This document shows positions 15,980-23,809 of a DNA stretch of 51,516 nt, one piece after another. This stretch comes from Collinsella aerofaciens (lineage in GTDB: Bacteria > Actinomycetota > Coriobacteriia > Coriobacteriales > Coriobacteriaceae): positions 1 to 51,516 of the forward strand of contig NZ_JADNJQ010000017.1 in the NCBI RefSeq assembly GCF_015555045.1. The letters are read 5' to 3'. Under the pieces are notes generated by a model. That model was given only the letters and a program-made list of their open reading frames with translations, had not been told where the DNA came from and did no database searches. Each line of letters opens with the position of its first letter. The first letter of the stretch is position 1. The position numbers were made by a program, and so were the translations under genes.

Positions 15980-16067
15980 GACGGCAGCCCAAGTTGTGGA
16001 TAGCTGGGCAGCGCCGTTACTTCGATTAAGGGGTCAATGCCTTAACGGCGTCGACCCCTCTTCTTTT
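15980..16067 (+). ncRNA. candidate ~88-nt antisense RNA (antitoxin-like)
   Basis: It is predicted to start about 7 bases after the TAGAAT box. It ends in a terminator: GGGGTC (16030-16035) pairs with GACCCC (16053-16058), with an inner GCC/GGC stem, followed by TCTTCTTTT. A second stem forms upstream (GCCCA ... TGGGC). The terminator stem overlaps the last codons and stop of the reverse-strand peptide gene, so the RNA would be antisense to the 3' end of its message. This convergent, shared-terminator layout is that of Fst/TxpA-type type I toxin-antitoxin loci. The RNA itself is a prediction. Confidence 0.5.
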
Positions 16068-16167
16068 GCTTCGTACGCTGCTTAAGTGCCTCGGAAAGTC
16101 CGATAAGCGCCGTGAGGAGCGAGACCAAAGCGGTCAGGAGCTTCACGAAATCAATCAGATCGGTCAT
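16042..16167 (-). CDS. small hydrophobic peptide, type I toxin-like
   Basis: A 41-residue peptide starting MTDLIDFVKLLTALVSLL and ending in a highly basic tail KQRTKQKKRGRRR. The middle is one predicted membrane helix (about residues 4-27). This size and shape match Fst/holin-like type I toxins. GGGAGGTGATG precedes it, placing GGAGG 8 bases from ATG 16167; the ATG two codons upstream would be only 2 bases from GGAGG. The 3' end overlaps the convergent candidate antisense RNA. The upstream region (16180-16300) is AT-rich and has a potential long leader. Toxicity is inferred from form only. Confidence 0.55.
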   Translation of the reverse strand: MTDLIDFVKLLTALVSLLTALIGLSEALKQRTKQKKRGRRR

Positions 16168-16381
16168 GGGCATCACCTCCCGTCGCATGGAGGGCGCTGC
16201 CCGGCACATGGAACTGCCGTCAACAACTGCCATTCAATCAAAGCGCGGTCATAAATACGAATATATGTTCGATAATAACAGCAACGTGATTCCCTCGAAT
16301 AGCAGCCTTTCGTAAGGGCGGCAGAAGACGGCGCTGGGCGATTGGGGCTAGACGCGCAGGTCTTCGTCACCGAAAGCCCGT

Positions 16382-16410
16382 TTGATTAACCAGCCCTCTG
16401 TAGGTACACT
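16382..16410 (+). pseudogene. promoter relic, copy C of the peptide/antisense module
   Basis: TTGATT (16382-16387), 17 bases, then TACACT (16405-16410), preceded by the same ACCGAAA seen in copies A and B. The sequence then jumps directly to the 172-bp repeat, so the RNA and peptide body has been deleted. It marks a third ancestral copy. Confidence 0.5.
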
Positions 16411-16416
16411 GCATAT

Positions 16417-16586
16417 TGATGGGCCCGGGATGACCGCTGATTCAAGTCACCGGGCCTAAATCTTTTCATCCATTTGAATAGAGCGGGCGACTCTCTTGGG
16501 GCCGTCTGCATGGCGTGTGATTAGCGCGTGGTATTGCGCCCAGCTTTCATGTCCGCGCGGCCACCTATCCTTACGGCAATGTAGCC
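16417..16586 (+). repeat. ~170-bp direct repeat, copy 2 (upstream of the exonuclease gene)
   Basis: Second copy of the block at 15055-15227, with the same terminator-like hairpin at its start and the same ending near GTAGCC. The copies differ by scattered substitutions and small indels. A tandem segmental duplication of promoter-proximal sequence together with the peptide/antisense module would explain the arrangement. Confidence 0.8.
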
Positions 16587-16628
16587 GCTTATGTAACAAG
16601 CGGCAAGCAACGGAGAAAGGCCCTAACC

Positions 16629-17363
16629 GTGTCAGCTGAAAAGACGCCGTGTATCTCGGCTATCGATACGACGAACTTTGCGCGCCAGATTGTGCTGGAC
16701 TTTGAGTTTGCGCCGGTGCCAAAGCAGCGCCAGCGCCGTGGGCTGCGCAATGAGATTATCGAGGTCGGCGCCGTTAAGCTCGATTACCACGGCAACGTTA
16801 TGGGCGAGTTCTCGCAGTTTGTGCAGACGGAATTTACCGAAGGCGTTGCGTATCCCGTCCGCGAGCTCACGGGGATATCGGCCGTGGACACCGCGATGGC
16901 CGATCTGCTCTACATGGTGATAAAAAGGCTCAGCGATTGGATCGGTCGCTACTCCGCCCAGGTGGTCTGTTGGAGCGGTGCGGACCGTCGGCAGCTTTTG
17001 ACCGAGTGCCAGGCAAAGCACATCGACCTTTCCACATTTCCTACGGACTGGGCCGACCTGCAGGCGTTTTACACCTCGATCATGGACGTTGGCAGCCACG
17101 GGCGCGTCTCGTTGGGCGACGCGGCAACGTGGTTCGGCATCGAGTTTGACGAGTCGACGGGCCATGCCCACAGCGCCCTAGCCGATGCGCGCGTGACCGC
17201 CAAGCTGCTCAAGCAGGTGATGGACGGGGACTATCACGTGAGTCCGCGCGCCCAAGAAGTCCGCCAACGTTGGGGGATGGGCGAGCGGGCCCAGACACGC
17301 CTCTCTAGCAAGTGCCCCGAGCTGGGCGACCTGCTGCTGAAGCTGAAGGCGGCGGGAAGGTAG
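16629..17363 (+). CDS. DnaQ-like 3'-5' exonuclease (DEDDh)
   Basis: A 244-residue exonuclease-fold protein. ExoI is VLDFEFAPVP (D and E metal ligands) and is followed by EIIEVGAVKLD. ExoII lies around CWSGADRRQLL, and ExoIII is GHAHSALADARVTAKLL with the H-x4-D spacing of the DEDDh class. Such proteins act in DNA repair, proofreading or RNA trimming; this stand-alone one cannot be assigned more precisely. The start is GTG 16629 behind GGAGAAAGG. It is convergent with the unknown 411-residue gene, only 41 bp away. Confidence 0.85.
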   Translation: MSAEKTPCISAIDTTNFARQIVLDFEFAPVPKQRQRRGLRNEIIEVGAVKLDYHGNVMGEFSQFVQTEFTEGVAYPVRELTGISAVDTAMADLLYMVIKRLSDWIGRYSAQVVCWSGADRRQLLTECQAKHIDLSTFPTDWADLQAFYTSIMDVGSHGRVSLGDAATWFGIEFDESTGHAHSALADARVTAKLLKQVMDGDYHVSPRAQEVRQRWGMGERAQTRLSSKCPELGDLLLKLKAAGR

Positions 17364-17404
17364 GGGCGTTAGCTGTCTGCATGGCGCGTGCCTGTCGCGT
17401 ATCG

Positions 17405-18640
17405 TTACTCTTCCTGCTGCTTGGCAGGCAAGATGTAGACGTTCTCGGCGTCCACGGCGATCTGCGCGGGGCGGTTGTAGAGGGTGTCGATCTCCTTTAC
17501 GCTCTGCTTGAACGGCGTGACGTCGGGCGTCTTTGCCTGATGGAGCTTTTCGAGGAGTTTCTCGGATTGCTTGTCGTTGAACTTTCCGATGCTCTCTCCT
17601 GCGCCTTCGAGCGCCTCGTCGATGAGTGTATGGTCGCCCACGGGGGTCTTTGCGATGGCGTGACCGAGCAATTTGCCCGCGGACGCGATACCGCCCAGCA
17701 GTGCCGCATCGACGGTGTCGACAGCCCCCGCTTCGAGTGCGTTGTAGCAGTCGGTGTAGAGCTCGCGGTACGCGATCGAATCAGCCTCGATCTTCGCAGT
17801 GGCGTCCGCGAGCTTTGCGGGCTCGAAGTTCTGGGCGAGCATGGGTTCGAGGAACAGCGAGAACGCGTGGATGTAGGTGGCGAGCTGGCAGTCTTTGAGG
17901 TAGTCGAGCACCTTGTCGAGGCGTCTACCCAAGCCGTCTCGCACCTCGATGAACCCTTTCTTTTTCAGATCCGCCTGTGCCTGCGAGCGGAAGAGTTCCA
18001 TGTCCTGCGCGGACGACTGCTTGATGTCGAGCACCTTCATATGGGCGTTTGCCATGTAGGTGGCGTTGCCGTAGTTGAGGCCGTAACCGTTGAGGATGTC
18101 TGCGAGCGTCTTGAGGTTGCCACGCATGTTGGCCTTGTCGCGCTGACGCATGTACTCGAACATTTCGTCGACGGACTCCTGGATGGAGTCGAGCTTTTGG
18201 TTTATCTGCGCGATTGCGGCTGCCATGAATAGCGATGTTGGATCGTAAGGCACCTGCGTGACGCTCGTGGCGATGTCGCCCTCGACTACGTGGAAGCGCG
18301 CCTGCCCAAGGCCCTTGGCGGCGTCGCGGTAGCCCCCTGTGAGACCGCTGCCGTCCTTGAACGTGTTGAGTTTCGACGGATCGAGCGGGTTACCATATTT
18401 GTCAGTCGCCTGGAGCAGCGTGGGCACGCTCACCGTGTTGGTGACGGTGCGAAACATCGAGGGGAGCGAGGCGAACGCCACGCCGAGTTGGGGAATTCGC
18501 TCGAGCGGTAGCTTGATGGCGCCGGAGACGTCCACCCGCTTCTGAGTGAGCGCGAGGTGGATTTTGGTCGATGCGAGCTGTTTTGCCACGAGCTCCTCTC
18601 GGCCGTCGTTCGCCGAGGGTTTGGTCTCGTTGTCTGCCAT
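17405..18640 (-). CDS. conserved-looking protein of unknown function, helix-rich
   Basis: A 411-residue protein I do not recognise. It has no signal peptide. The middle is strongly helical and charged, e.g. IAQINQKLDSIQESVDEMFE, which looks like a coiled coil. A Gly/Ala-rich hydrophobic stretch (AALLGGIASAGKLLGHAIA) lies in the C-terminal third and could be membrane-interacting. A phrase PYDPTSLFMAAAIAQI precedes the coiled coil. I chose ATG 18640 because AAGGAG lies 6 bases upstream; the ATG at 18676 has no good site. It is a single gene with convergent exonuclease downstream. A role in stress or defence is possible from the setting but has no direct support. Confidence 0.6.
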   Translation of the reverse strand: MADNETKPSANDGREELVAKQLASTKIHLALTQKRVDVSGAIKLPLERIPQLGVAFASLPSMFRTVTNTVSVPTLLQATDKYGNPLDPSKLNTFKDGSGLTGGYRDAAKGLGQARFHVVEGDIATSVTQVPYDPTSLFMAAAIAQINQKLDSIQESVDEMFEYMRQRDKANMRGNLKTLADILNGYGLNYGNATYMANAHMKVLDIKQSSAQDMELFRSQAQADLKKKGFIEVRDGLGRRLDKVLDYLKDCQLATYIHAFSLFLEPMLAQNFEPAKLADATAKIEADSIAYRELYTDCYNALEAGAVDTVDAALLGGIASAGKLLGHAIAKTPVGDHTLIDEALEGAGESIGKFNDKQSEKLLEKLHQAKTPDVTPFKQSVKEIDTLYNRPAQIAVDAENVYILPAKQQEE

Positions 18641-18822
18641 AGCGCGCTCCTTGCTTACGTTGATAGTCGTGGGCATTATCTCATCGCCTGGTGGCTTGCT
18701 AGAGCGGGGTAGAGGCCGAGCGTCTGGCGAAACTCGTTAACTGATTGCATTTCAGCGGATTGGGTTGATTATAAGAGAAGGACGGCTATCCATCTGCCCT
18801 TCCCAGTTGAGTTCGCTTTGAG

Positions 18823-20637
18823 CTACTGTTCGTGCCTATGCTGCTTGGGCTCAAGCCTTCTCGCTGCCGTGAAGCAGGCCGTGGCCGCCATGGCCAATGC
18901 GATGCTGGCCATCCAAGTGGAGTCGCCGGTTGCAGCGAGCTTTGGTTCATCGGCTGTCGTGCGTCCCGACTTTTTTGTAGCCGCCTCGTCGGCGTCCTTT
19001 TCAGGAGTGGCAGGATCACTTTTGTTGTCGCCGGGTGAATCTACGTCGGTCTTTCCGCCCGCCTGCTCCCCTTGGGCCTTCCCCTCCACGGTGAAGGACG
19101 CATCGGTCGCCGTCCCGTCCTTCCAGACGGCCGTGACGGTGTGTCCGCCGCCGGCGAGCGTGTCCAGGTAGGACGGCCTGAGCTCGATAATCGTGCTGCC
19201 CCTGGTTGCGGTGTAGTTCTCGGCGGAGACCTCAGTTCCGTCCACGAGGAGACGCGTGAACTCATCGAGAGGACCGCTGAAGCGGAAGGTCAGACCGGCC
19301 TCGCCGTCCTTTGCATACGCCTGCCCGTCGCCCTTGGTGGCGGCATACAGCGGAGCGGTCACGTCGAAGGTGACGTCCCCCGCGTCGTCGACATCAAAGG
19401 TCTGAACGCCGGTCTTGCCGTTACGCTCGGCGTAGGCGGAGCTGTAGACGAAGGTCTCGTGGCCCGTCTTGTCGAGGACCGCGAGGGCTTGGATTTCAAA
19501 CGAGCCCATCGAGAGCGACGTGGGGAACTCGATTTCGATATAGCCCCTTGCCGCATCGTAGCTGCAGCTCAACGTTTTGCGGGTCTTTAAAGAGTTCGGG
19601 TCCTCGACATAGCCGGGGTCGCCGAGGATCGGGGAGACAGACTTTACGCCGTCCGCGTCGCCTACATTGCAATAGATACGGAGGATCCCGCCGACGGGGA
19701 CCCTCTTCGCGGAGATGGAAACGTTCGAGACCGTGGGCGGGTTCCGGTCGATCGCGCTGCCGGTCACCTCGAAGCACAGCTCGCTCGGGTCGCCAACCGA
19801 GAAAGTCGCGCCCGAAATGCCGTTGGCCCTGGCGTAGGAACTCTCGTACACATCGGTCTCGAACCCTAGGCCATCGGTGACCGAAAGGCCGATCAGCCTG
19901 TGCCTTCCGATCCTATTGCTGTCGAATGTGAGGTCAAACCCGTCGATAGACGAGCCTCCGTGATAATAGGCTGACGAAACAGAGCAGCCGTCGTCCGAAT
20001 TCTCCCAGCCCTGCCGCAGTATGGGGGAAACGGAGCGAACGCCGTCGGCATCGGAGACGGTCCAAGAGATGTGGAGGTCGGCACCGGTTGCGACCTCCCT
20101 GCTCGAGAGCGACACGGAGGACACGGTCGGCGGGTTTTGGTCTTCGGGTCCCTCGGTCACCTCATACTCGAGGGGGTCGGTGGTGAAGGTCGGACAGTCG
20201 AGCCCCTTCTCCTCGGCATACGTCGTGTCGTAGACATCGGTAACCCATCCAAGACTATCGGTCACGCCGAGGCCGATGATCCGGTACCTGCAGGGCCGGT
20301 CGCTCGGGGAGGTGGAGATATCGAAGCCCGCGGTCGTGTTGCCGGTCGACGAGAAGGCGAGACGGGAACTGATTCCATGGTCTCCGGTATCGTTTTCGAC
20401 AAGGACTTCGACTATGGGCGTGACGGACCGTACCCCGTCAGGATCATCGACGCTATAGCCGACATGCAGCGTGGAGCCGGCCGTGACTGTCGTCGCGGAT
20501 ATCGTCACGTTGGAGATGCTGGGCGGGTTCGGGTCCGACGCGGCTAGGGCGGTTGAGGGCAAAGCAAGCGCTACGGTGGCGGACAGCGAGGCGAGCAGGC
20601 TAAGCGCGAAGCGCCTGGAGAATTTCAAGGAGGTCAT
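18823..20637 (-). CDS. secreted, LAxTG-anchored surface protein with three repeats
   Basis: A 604-residue exported protein. A Sec signal peptide (RRFALSLLASLSATVALALP, cleavage after TALA-A near residue 33) leads into three ~130-residue repeats. Each begins with N-PP-x-SNV-like sequence and contains a D-x-DGV-x-SV-x-PI motif and a VTD-x-LG-x-x-TDVY-like ending (less clear in the third). A further Ig-like domain follows (TFRFSGPLDEFTRLLVDG). A charged linker then leads to LAATG, a hydrophobic segment and a basic tail, i.e. a sorting signal. LAxTG is typical of class E sortase substrates in Actinobacteria. It is probably an adhesin or structural surface protein. The ribosome binding site is weak, so the exact start is less certain. 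Confidence 0.75.
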   Translation of the reverse strand: MTSLKFSRRFALSLLASLSATVALALPSTALAASDPNPPSISNVTISATTVTAGSTLHVGYSVDDPDGVRSVTPIVEVLVENDTGDHGISSRLAFSSTGNTTAGFDISTSPSDRPCRYRIIGLGVTDSLGWVTDVYDTTYAEEKGLDCPTFTTDPLEYEVTEGPEDQNPPTVSSVSLSSREVATGADLHISWTVSDADGVRSVSPILRQGWENSDDGCSVSSAYYHGGSSIDGFDLTFDSNRIGRHRLIGLSVTDGLGFETDVYESSYARANGISGATFSVGDPSELCFEVTGSAIDRNPPTVSNVSISAKRVPVGGILRIYCNVGDADGVKSVSPILGDPGYVEDPNSLKTRKTLSCSYDAARGYIEIEFPTSLSMGSFEIQALAVLDKTGHETFVYSSAYAERNGKTGVQTFDVDDAGDVTFDVTAPLYAATKGDGQAYAKDGEAGLTFRFSGPLDEFTRLLVDGTEVSAENYTATRGSTIIELRPSYLDTLAGGGHTVTAVWKDGTATDASFTVEGKAQGEQAGGKTDVDSPGDNKSDPATPEKDADEAATKKSGRTTADEPKLAATGDSTWMASIALAMAATACFTAARRLEPKQHRHEQ

Positions 20638-20944
20638 TGGTGGTGCCGATCTTCCATAATTGTTGCAGCGATACCAGTATATCTTTGGCCCATGCTAGCC
20701 AGATGTTCTTTCCGCGAACGGCTCGTTAGTTTAGAGACGGCATATGGACGCCTGTCTCGTCCACGTTTCTCGTAAGGGCGATTATAAGGACATGAAGAGA
20801 CTTTCTCGGAACAATCAATTGGGGATATCAAAGAAATGCTGGACGCCTCCTGATCGCTCAATGCCTTTGAGGTGAAATGCGGCGCATCGGCTACGTTGTT
20901 GAGATCATTTATCGAGCGATACGTCATTCCAGCTGAGGCCACCG
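20638..20944. other. 307-bp gap, no gene recognised
   Basis: It contains the leader of the surface-protein gene. A reverse-strand open frame (to about 20943) includes SINDLNNVADAPHFTSKALS, which reads somewhat like coding sequence. It has no ribosome binding site, ends inside a low-complexity-looking tail and has no family match I can name. It could be a gene remnant. Confidence 0.35.
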
Positions 20945-21385
20945 TCATGAGGCTTCTGTTCCTACACCCCCCGCAATCCCGCGCGCGGCACCCAACAGCT
21001 CGTACTCCCTCTCGCTCCACTGGCACAGCTCGGCAGTCTCGACGGCGTCGCGACACAGGTCCAGAAACACCTCAGCTCCCTCGCAGAAGCACTCGCGGGC
21101 AAAGTCACCCGAACCGCTTGCGACGCACGTGCCGTCGGCAAACAGCTTCCAGCTAGACAGCTCGCGCGAGTCGTCTCCAAGCAGCTTGATCTGCAGTACG
21201 TGCGGGTCGTCGGCGGCGCAGAGCTCTTCCTCGAACACCTGCACGGTAAAGCGCATCTGGTGGGAGAGGCTGCTCTTGACCATGGCCGAGGCGTAGCCGT
21301 TCTGCTTGTCCAGAAGATGCATTCGTTTTGGCTTGGCTGCCAGGTTGTGGAAGTTGCGCTCGCTGCGCACAGAGAAATTGTCCAT
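20945..21385 (-). CDS. hypothetical protein
   Basis: A 146-residue soluble, acidic protein I do not recognise. The start is ATG 21385, with AAAGGAG 5 bases upstream; the frame is open further upstream without a site. Visible features are a basic N-terminal patch (RSERNFHNLAAKPKRMHLLDK), a middle strand-rich region (MRFTVQVFEEELCAADDPHVLQI, positions ~42-64) and a helical C-terminus with CFCEGAEVFLDLCRDAVETA. It contains several cysteines but no spaced metal motif. It has no operon partner; the neighbours are the surface protein and repeats. Confidence 0.6.
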   Translation of the reverse strand: MDNFSVRSERNFHNLAAKPKRMHLLDKQNGYASAMVKSSLSHQMRFTVQVFEEELCAADDPHVLQIKLLGDDSRELSSWKLFADGTCVASGSGDFARECFCEGAEVFLDLCRDAVETAELCQWSEREYELLGAARGIAGGVGTEAS

Positions 21386-21516
21386 ACGGACTCCTTTCAT
21401 CGATGTTGGCAGGGCCACCGTGCCTTTTGGCCGGTTGGCGTCGGGATCGTGGAGCCAACTCTCTACCCCGACTCTGGATAAAACGTGCCCGCTCCTTGCG
21501 GGCAAGAGGAAGTCTA

Positions 21517-21546
21517 TCAACGTGTACGGACTCAACGTGTACGGAC
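21517..21546. repeat. 15-bp exact tandem repeat
   Basis: TCAACGTGTACGGAC occurs twice head to tail (21517-21531, 21532-21546). It lies between a small hairpin (GCCCGC/GCGGGC, 21487-21503) and an 11-bp hairpin at 21557-21586. It resembles operator-type direct repeats but no gene starts immediately beside it. Confidence 0.6.
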
Positions 21547-21556
21547 AGAAATCAAG

Positions 21557-21586
21557 CGCCATCCGCGAAATGACGCGCGGATGGCG
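21557..21586. terminator. 11-bp hairpin
   Basis: CGCCATCCGCG (21557-21567) pairs perfectly with CGCGGATGGCG (21576-21586) around an 8-base loop. No T-run is present on either side. It may be a transcription or processing signal in the 380-bp gap upstream of the 146-residue gene. Confidence 0.4.
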
Positions 21587-21618
21587 TTGGTTTCCCAAGT
21601 GATTATTCGGCTTTCATC

Positions 21619-21701
21619 CGGAAAAGTGTCGAAATCAGCCGTGTAAAAGTACGGAAAAGTGTCGAAATAGGCACCTTAAAACTTCGGAAAAGTGTGGCTG
21701 G
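21619..21701. repeat. 33-bp direct repeats (2.5 copies)
   Basis: CGGAAAAGTGTCGAAAT starts at 21619 and 21652, and a truncated CGGAAAAGTGT at 21685, giving an exact 33-bp period. They resemble the iterons upstream of the relic ATPase at 14335 in style but not in sequence. No intact gene follows them on the forward strand, so they may be an orphan control region. Confidence 0.65.
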
Positions 21702-21765
21702 ATGACAAAACAGCACTTAGAAGCCGGCGCTGGATGCGGGATCCTGCGGCCGCCTTCAGCTCCCG

Positions 21766-22755
21766 CTACTCATCGTCTCCGTCGTTGGGGTCGCCCTTGA
21801 GGGTGTTGATGTCCAGGTACTGGTTATCGTCCTCTTTTTGCTGGGTCTCCGACTCCGCTTGGGTGGGGCCGCGGAACAGCTGGAATCCCTCAAACGCAAT
21901 GACGCCGAACAGGGCAATGACAATGGCGAGAAAGGCAATCTTGACTGCCTGCGGAAATTCCGAGAAACGCAGTGCCTTTTCCTCGGCGTAATAATCGGCG
22001 AAGCGTTCTTCGCCCGTGCTTTTGGTGTACGCCGGTGCGGACGCGGCCTCCGGGTCATATTCCGGTGCACGCGTGGCAGCGTACGGATCGTTGAGATAAT
22101 CGCTCGGTGCGGTGCCATAATCCTCGGTCTCGATGCGACTGGTGCCAGCATAGCCATCGGAATAATCGGAATATGCCGCACCGCCCTCATAGTCCGCGGC
22201 GCTCGTGTTGGCGGCAAAAAGCGGATTAACTGGAACGTCGAGCGCCGGCATGCCGGTAGAGGTCTCATCCAGATCGGCTGCAGCCCAGGAATCGTAGGCA
22301 ACCTGATGGGCAACGGGCTCATCGAGCCTTGCGACCGGAGGCTTGCGTGCCGCAGGAACAGGCAACTGCTGGGCGCTGTACATAACGGTGCTGTCGGCCG
22401 ATTTGCCCTGCGTCGCTGCTGCGAGAAATGCCGCCGTCTCGGACGGGTCGCTTGCGGGGCGGGGAGCGGGCGTGGGCGCCGAAGTGGGTGCGGGCGTAGG
22501 CGCGGGCGTCGAAACAGGCGACTGCGCAGGAGTCGGCGCAGATACGGGCTCAGGCGCAAGTGCGGGATTGGGGCTTGACGGGCGAGCCCCGCCGCCGCCC
22601 ATGAGTTCGTCGGCGGTCCACGGGCGATCATCCATCACGTCGTCAAGGCTCAGCGAAAACAGGTCGTCTTCACCCTCATCGAACATGCGGTGCACATGTC
22701 CACCAATTGCCGGAATCAATCCGCGACCGGTGCATGATGCCTTGCTCAACGCCAT
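21766..22755 (-). CDS. Pro/Ala-rich single-pass membrane protein, unknown function
   Basis: A 329-residue protein. After an acidic N-terminal part (FDEGEDDLFSLSLDDVMDD) comes a Pro/Ala/Thr-rich low-complexity stretch, then a Tyr/Asp-rich region. One membrane helix (VKIAFLAIVIALFGVIAFEGF) follows near residues 272-293, and a 35-residue acidic tail ends the protein. No signal peptide is visible, so the long N-terminal part should be cytoplasmic. I chose ATG 22755, with AAAGGA 9 bases upstream. This layout suggests a scaffold or cell-envelope accessory protein, but I cannot name a family. It lies 123 bp downstream of the regulator at 22879 on the same strand. Confidence 0.65.
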   Translation of the reverse strand: MALSKASCTGRGLIPAIGGHVHRMFDEGEDDLFSLSLDDVMDDRPWTADELMGGGGARPSSPNPALAPEPVSAPTPAQSPVSTPAPTPAPTSAPTPAPRPASDPSETAAFLAAATQGKSADSTVMYSAQQLPVPAARKPPVARLDEPVAHQVAYDSWAAADLDETSTGMPALDVPVNPLFAANTSAADYEGGAAYSDYSDGYAGTSRIETEDYGTAPSDYLNDPYAATRAPEYDPEAASAPAYTKSTGEERFADYYAEEKALRFSEFPQAVKIAFLAIVIALFGVIAFEGFQLFRGPTQAESETQQKEDDNQYLDINTLKGDPNDGDDE

Positions 22756-22878
22756 TCTGTCCCATCCTTTCGAAATACTAATGACATCGATTATATGGAA
22801 CTTCCCAAGCGGCTCGGTCTCGGATTCGTGCTTTCCAGAACTCGCGCCCAAAAAGGGAGGGGCAATCCAGGCGAGTGC

Positions 22879-23532
22879 CTACTTGTCGCCGGCCGCCGCC
22901 TTGGCCTCATTGAGGTAGCTATAGAAGCTGTACTTGGAGATGCCAAAGAACTCGCAGGCGCGCTCACTCGACTTGGAAATGAGGAAGGCACCGCGACGGT
23001 CGAGGTAGCCAATGGCACGAATGCGCTCGTCTTTGGTCATGAGCGCCGCGGGCTTGCCCACAAACTGCTCGCACTCGTGCAGCAGGTCCTCGAGCAGGTC
23101 GCCGATGTTCTTGGTAATGGGCTCGGGCTCGGTATAGCCCGTGCCGCCGGTGCCGGTAAAAGCGTCGAGCGAGCGCTCAAATGCCTTCATAAGCGTAATG
23201 TCAAAGTTGATGCCCAAAATGCCGACGGGCTTGCCCTCGTCGTTGCGGATAAAGATCGTCGACGATTTGAGCAGCTTACCGTCGGTGGTTTTAGTGAGGT
23301 ACGGCTCGCGGTCGTGTACGTCGGTGGCGCCCTCGTGCATGGACTCAAACACGATATGGCTGGGGCCGTCACCCAGTTTGCGCCCGCTGACGTGGCCGTT
23401 TTCGATCACTACGATGGAGTGGTCCACGTCCTCGGTCTCCAGGTCGTGGACGACGACTTCACAGTTGGGGCCAAATTGGAGTGCCAGGCCGTGTGCAAGG
23501 CGCTTATAGAACTCAATCTGTGCGGGGGTCAT
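22879..23532 (-). CDS. DauR/YheO-family regulator, divergent from ygeX
   Basis: A 217-residue paralogue of the regulator at 369-1025. The PAS-like domain shows EVVVHDLETEDVDHSIVVIE and GILGINFDITLM. The C-terminal HTH ends with FGISKYSFYSYLNEAKAA. I chose ATG 23532, with GGAAGG 6 bases upstream. It is transcribed away from ygeX across a 277-bp control region with two CTAACAAA-containing sites. This is the standard arrangement for a regulator of the ygeX-ygeY-ygeW genes. The ligand is unknown; an amino acid or purine breakdown product would be reasonable. Confidence 0.87.
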   Translation of the reverse strand: MTPAQIEFYKRLAHGLALQFGPNCEVVVHDLETEDVDHSIVVIENGHVSGRKLGDGPSHIVFESMHEGATDVHDREPYLTKTTDGKLLKSSTIFIRNDEGKPVGILGINFDITLMKAFERSLDAFTGTGGTGYTEPEPITKNIGDLLEDLLHECEQFVGKPAALMTKDERIRAIGYLDRRGAFLISKSSERACEFFGISKYSFYSYLNEAKAAAGDK

Positions 23533-23651
23533 AGGTACCTTCCTAAAAATTAGTTTGGGCACACTTTGCCATAAACCACAACTGTTCGCAAATAGCGAAA
23601 GTGTCACTGCGTTATGTGACCGTTCGTCGGCGAAAAGGTACCGATTACGGC

Positions 23652-23720
23652 AACAAACAATTTGTTAGGTTTGCCAATCAAAAAGTGTGATAGAACAGTG
23701 CTAACAAACTTTTTGTTTGG
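23652..23720. promoter_or_regulatory. two operator-like sites in the ygeX control region
   Basis: Site 1 (23652-23669), read on the reverse strand, is CCTAACAAATTGTTTGTT. Site 2 (23701-23720) is CTAACAAACTTTTTGTTTGG. They share CTAACAAA followed by TTGTTTG, face opposite ways and are about 50 bp apart. Farther upstream, GTCAC and GTGAC form an inverted repeat around 23603-23619. These are candidate binding sites for the divergent DauR-like regulator. Confidence 0.5.
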
Positions 23721-23809
23721 CATCCACATAAAAGTTCAGTCGCATGAATGGGAATGGGCTGAAACGCGTATGCGGGGGCCGGCAAGAGAGGACTTAAGGA
23801 GTTCACCGT

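Noticed and set aside
20634-21056. 140-residue reverse-strand open frame in the gap after the surface-protein gene
   Set aside because: It overlaps the supported 146-residue gene in another frame, has no ribosome binding site and no recognisable domain; at most a remnant.
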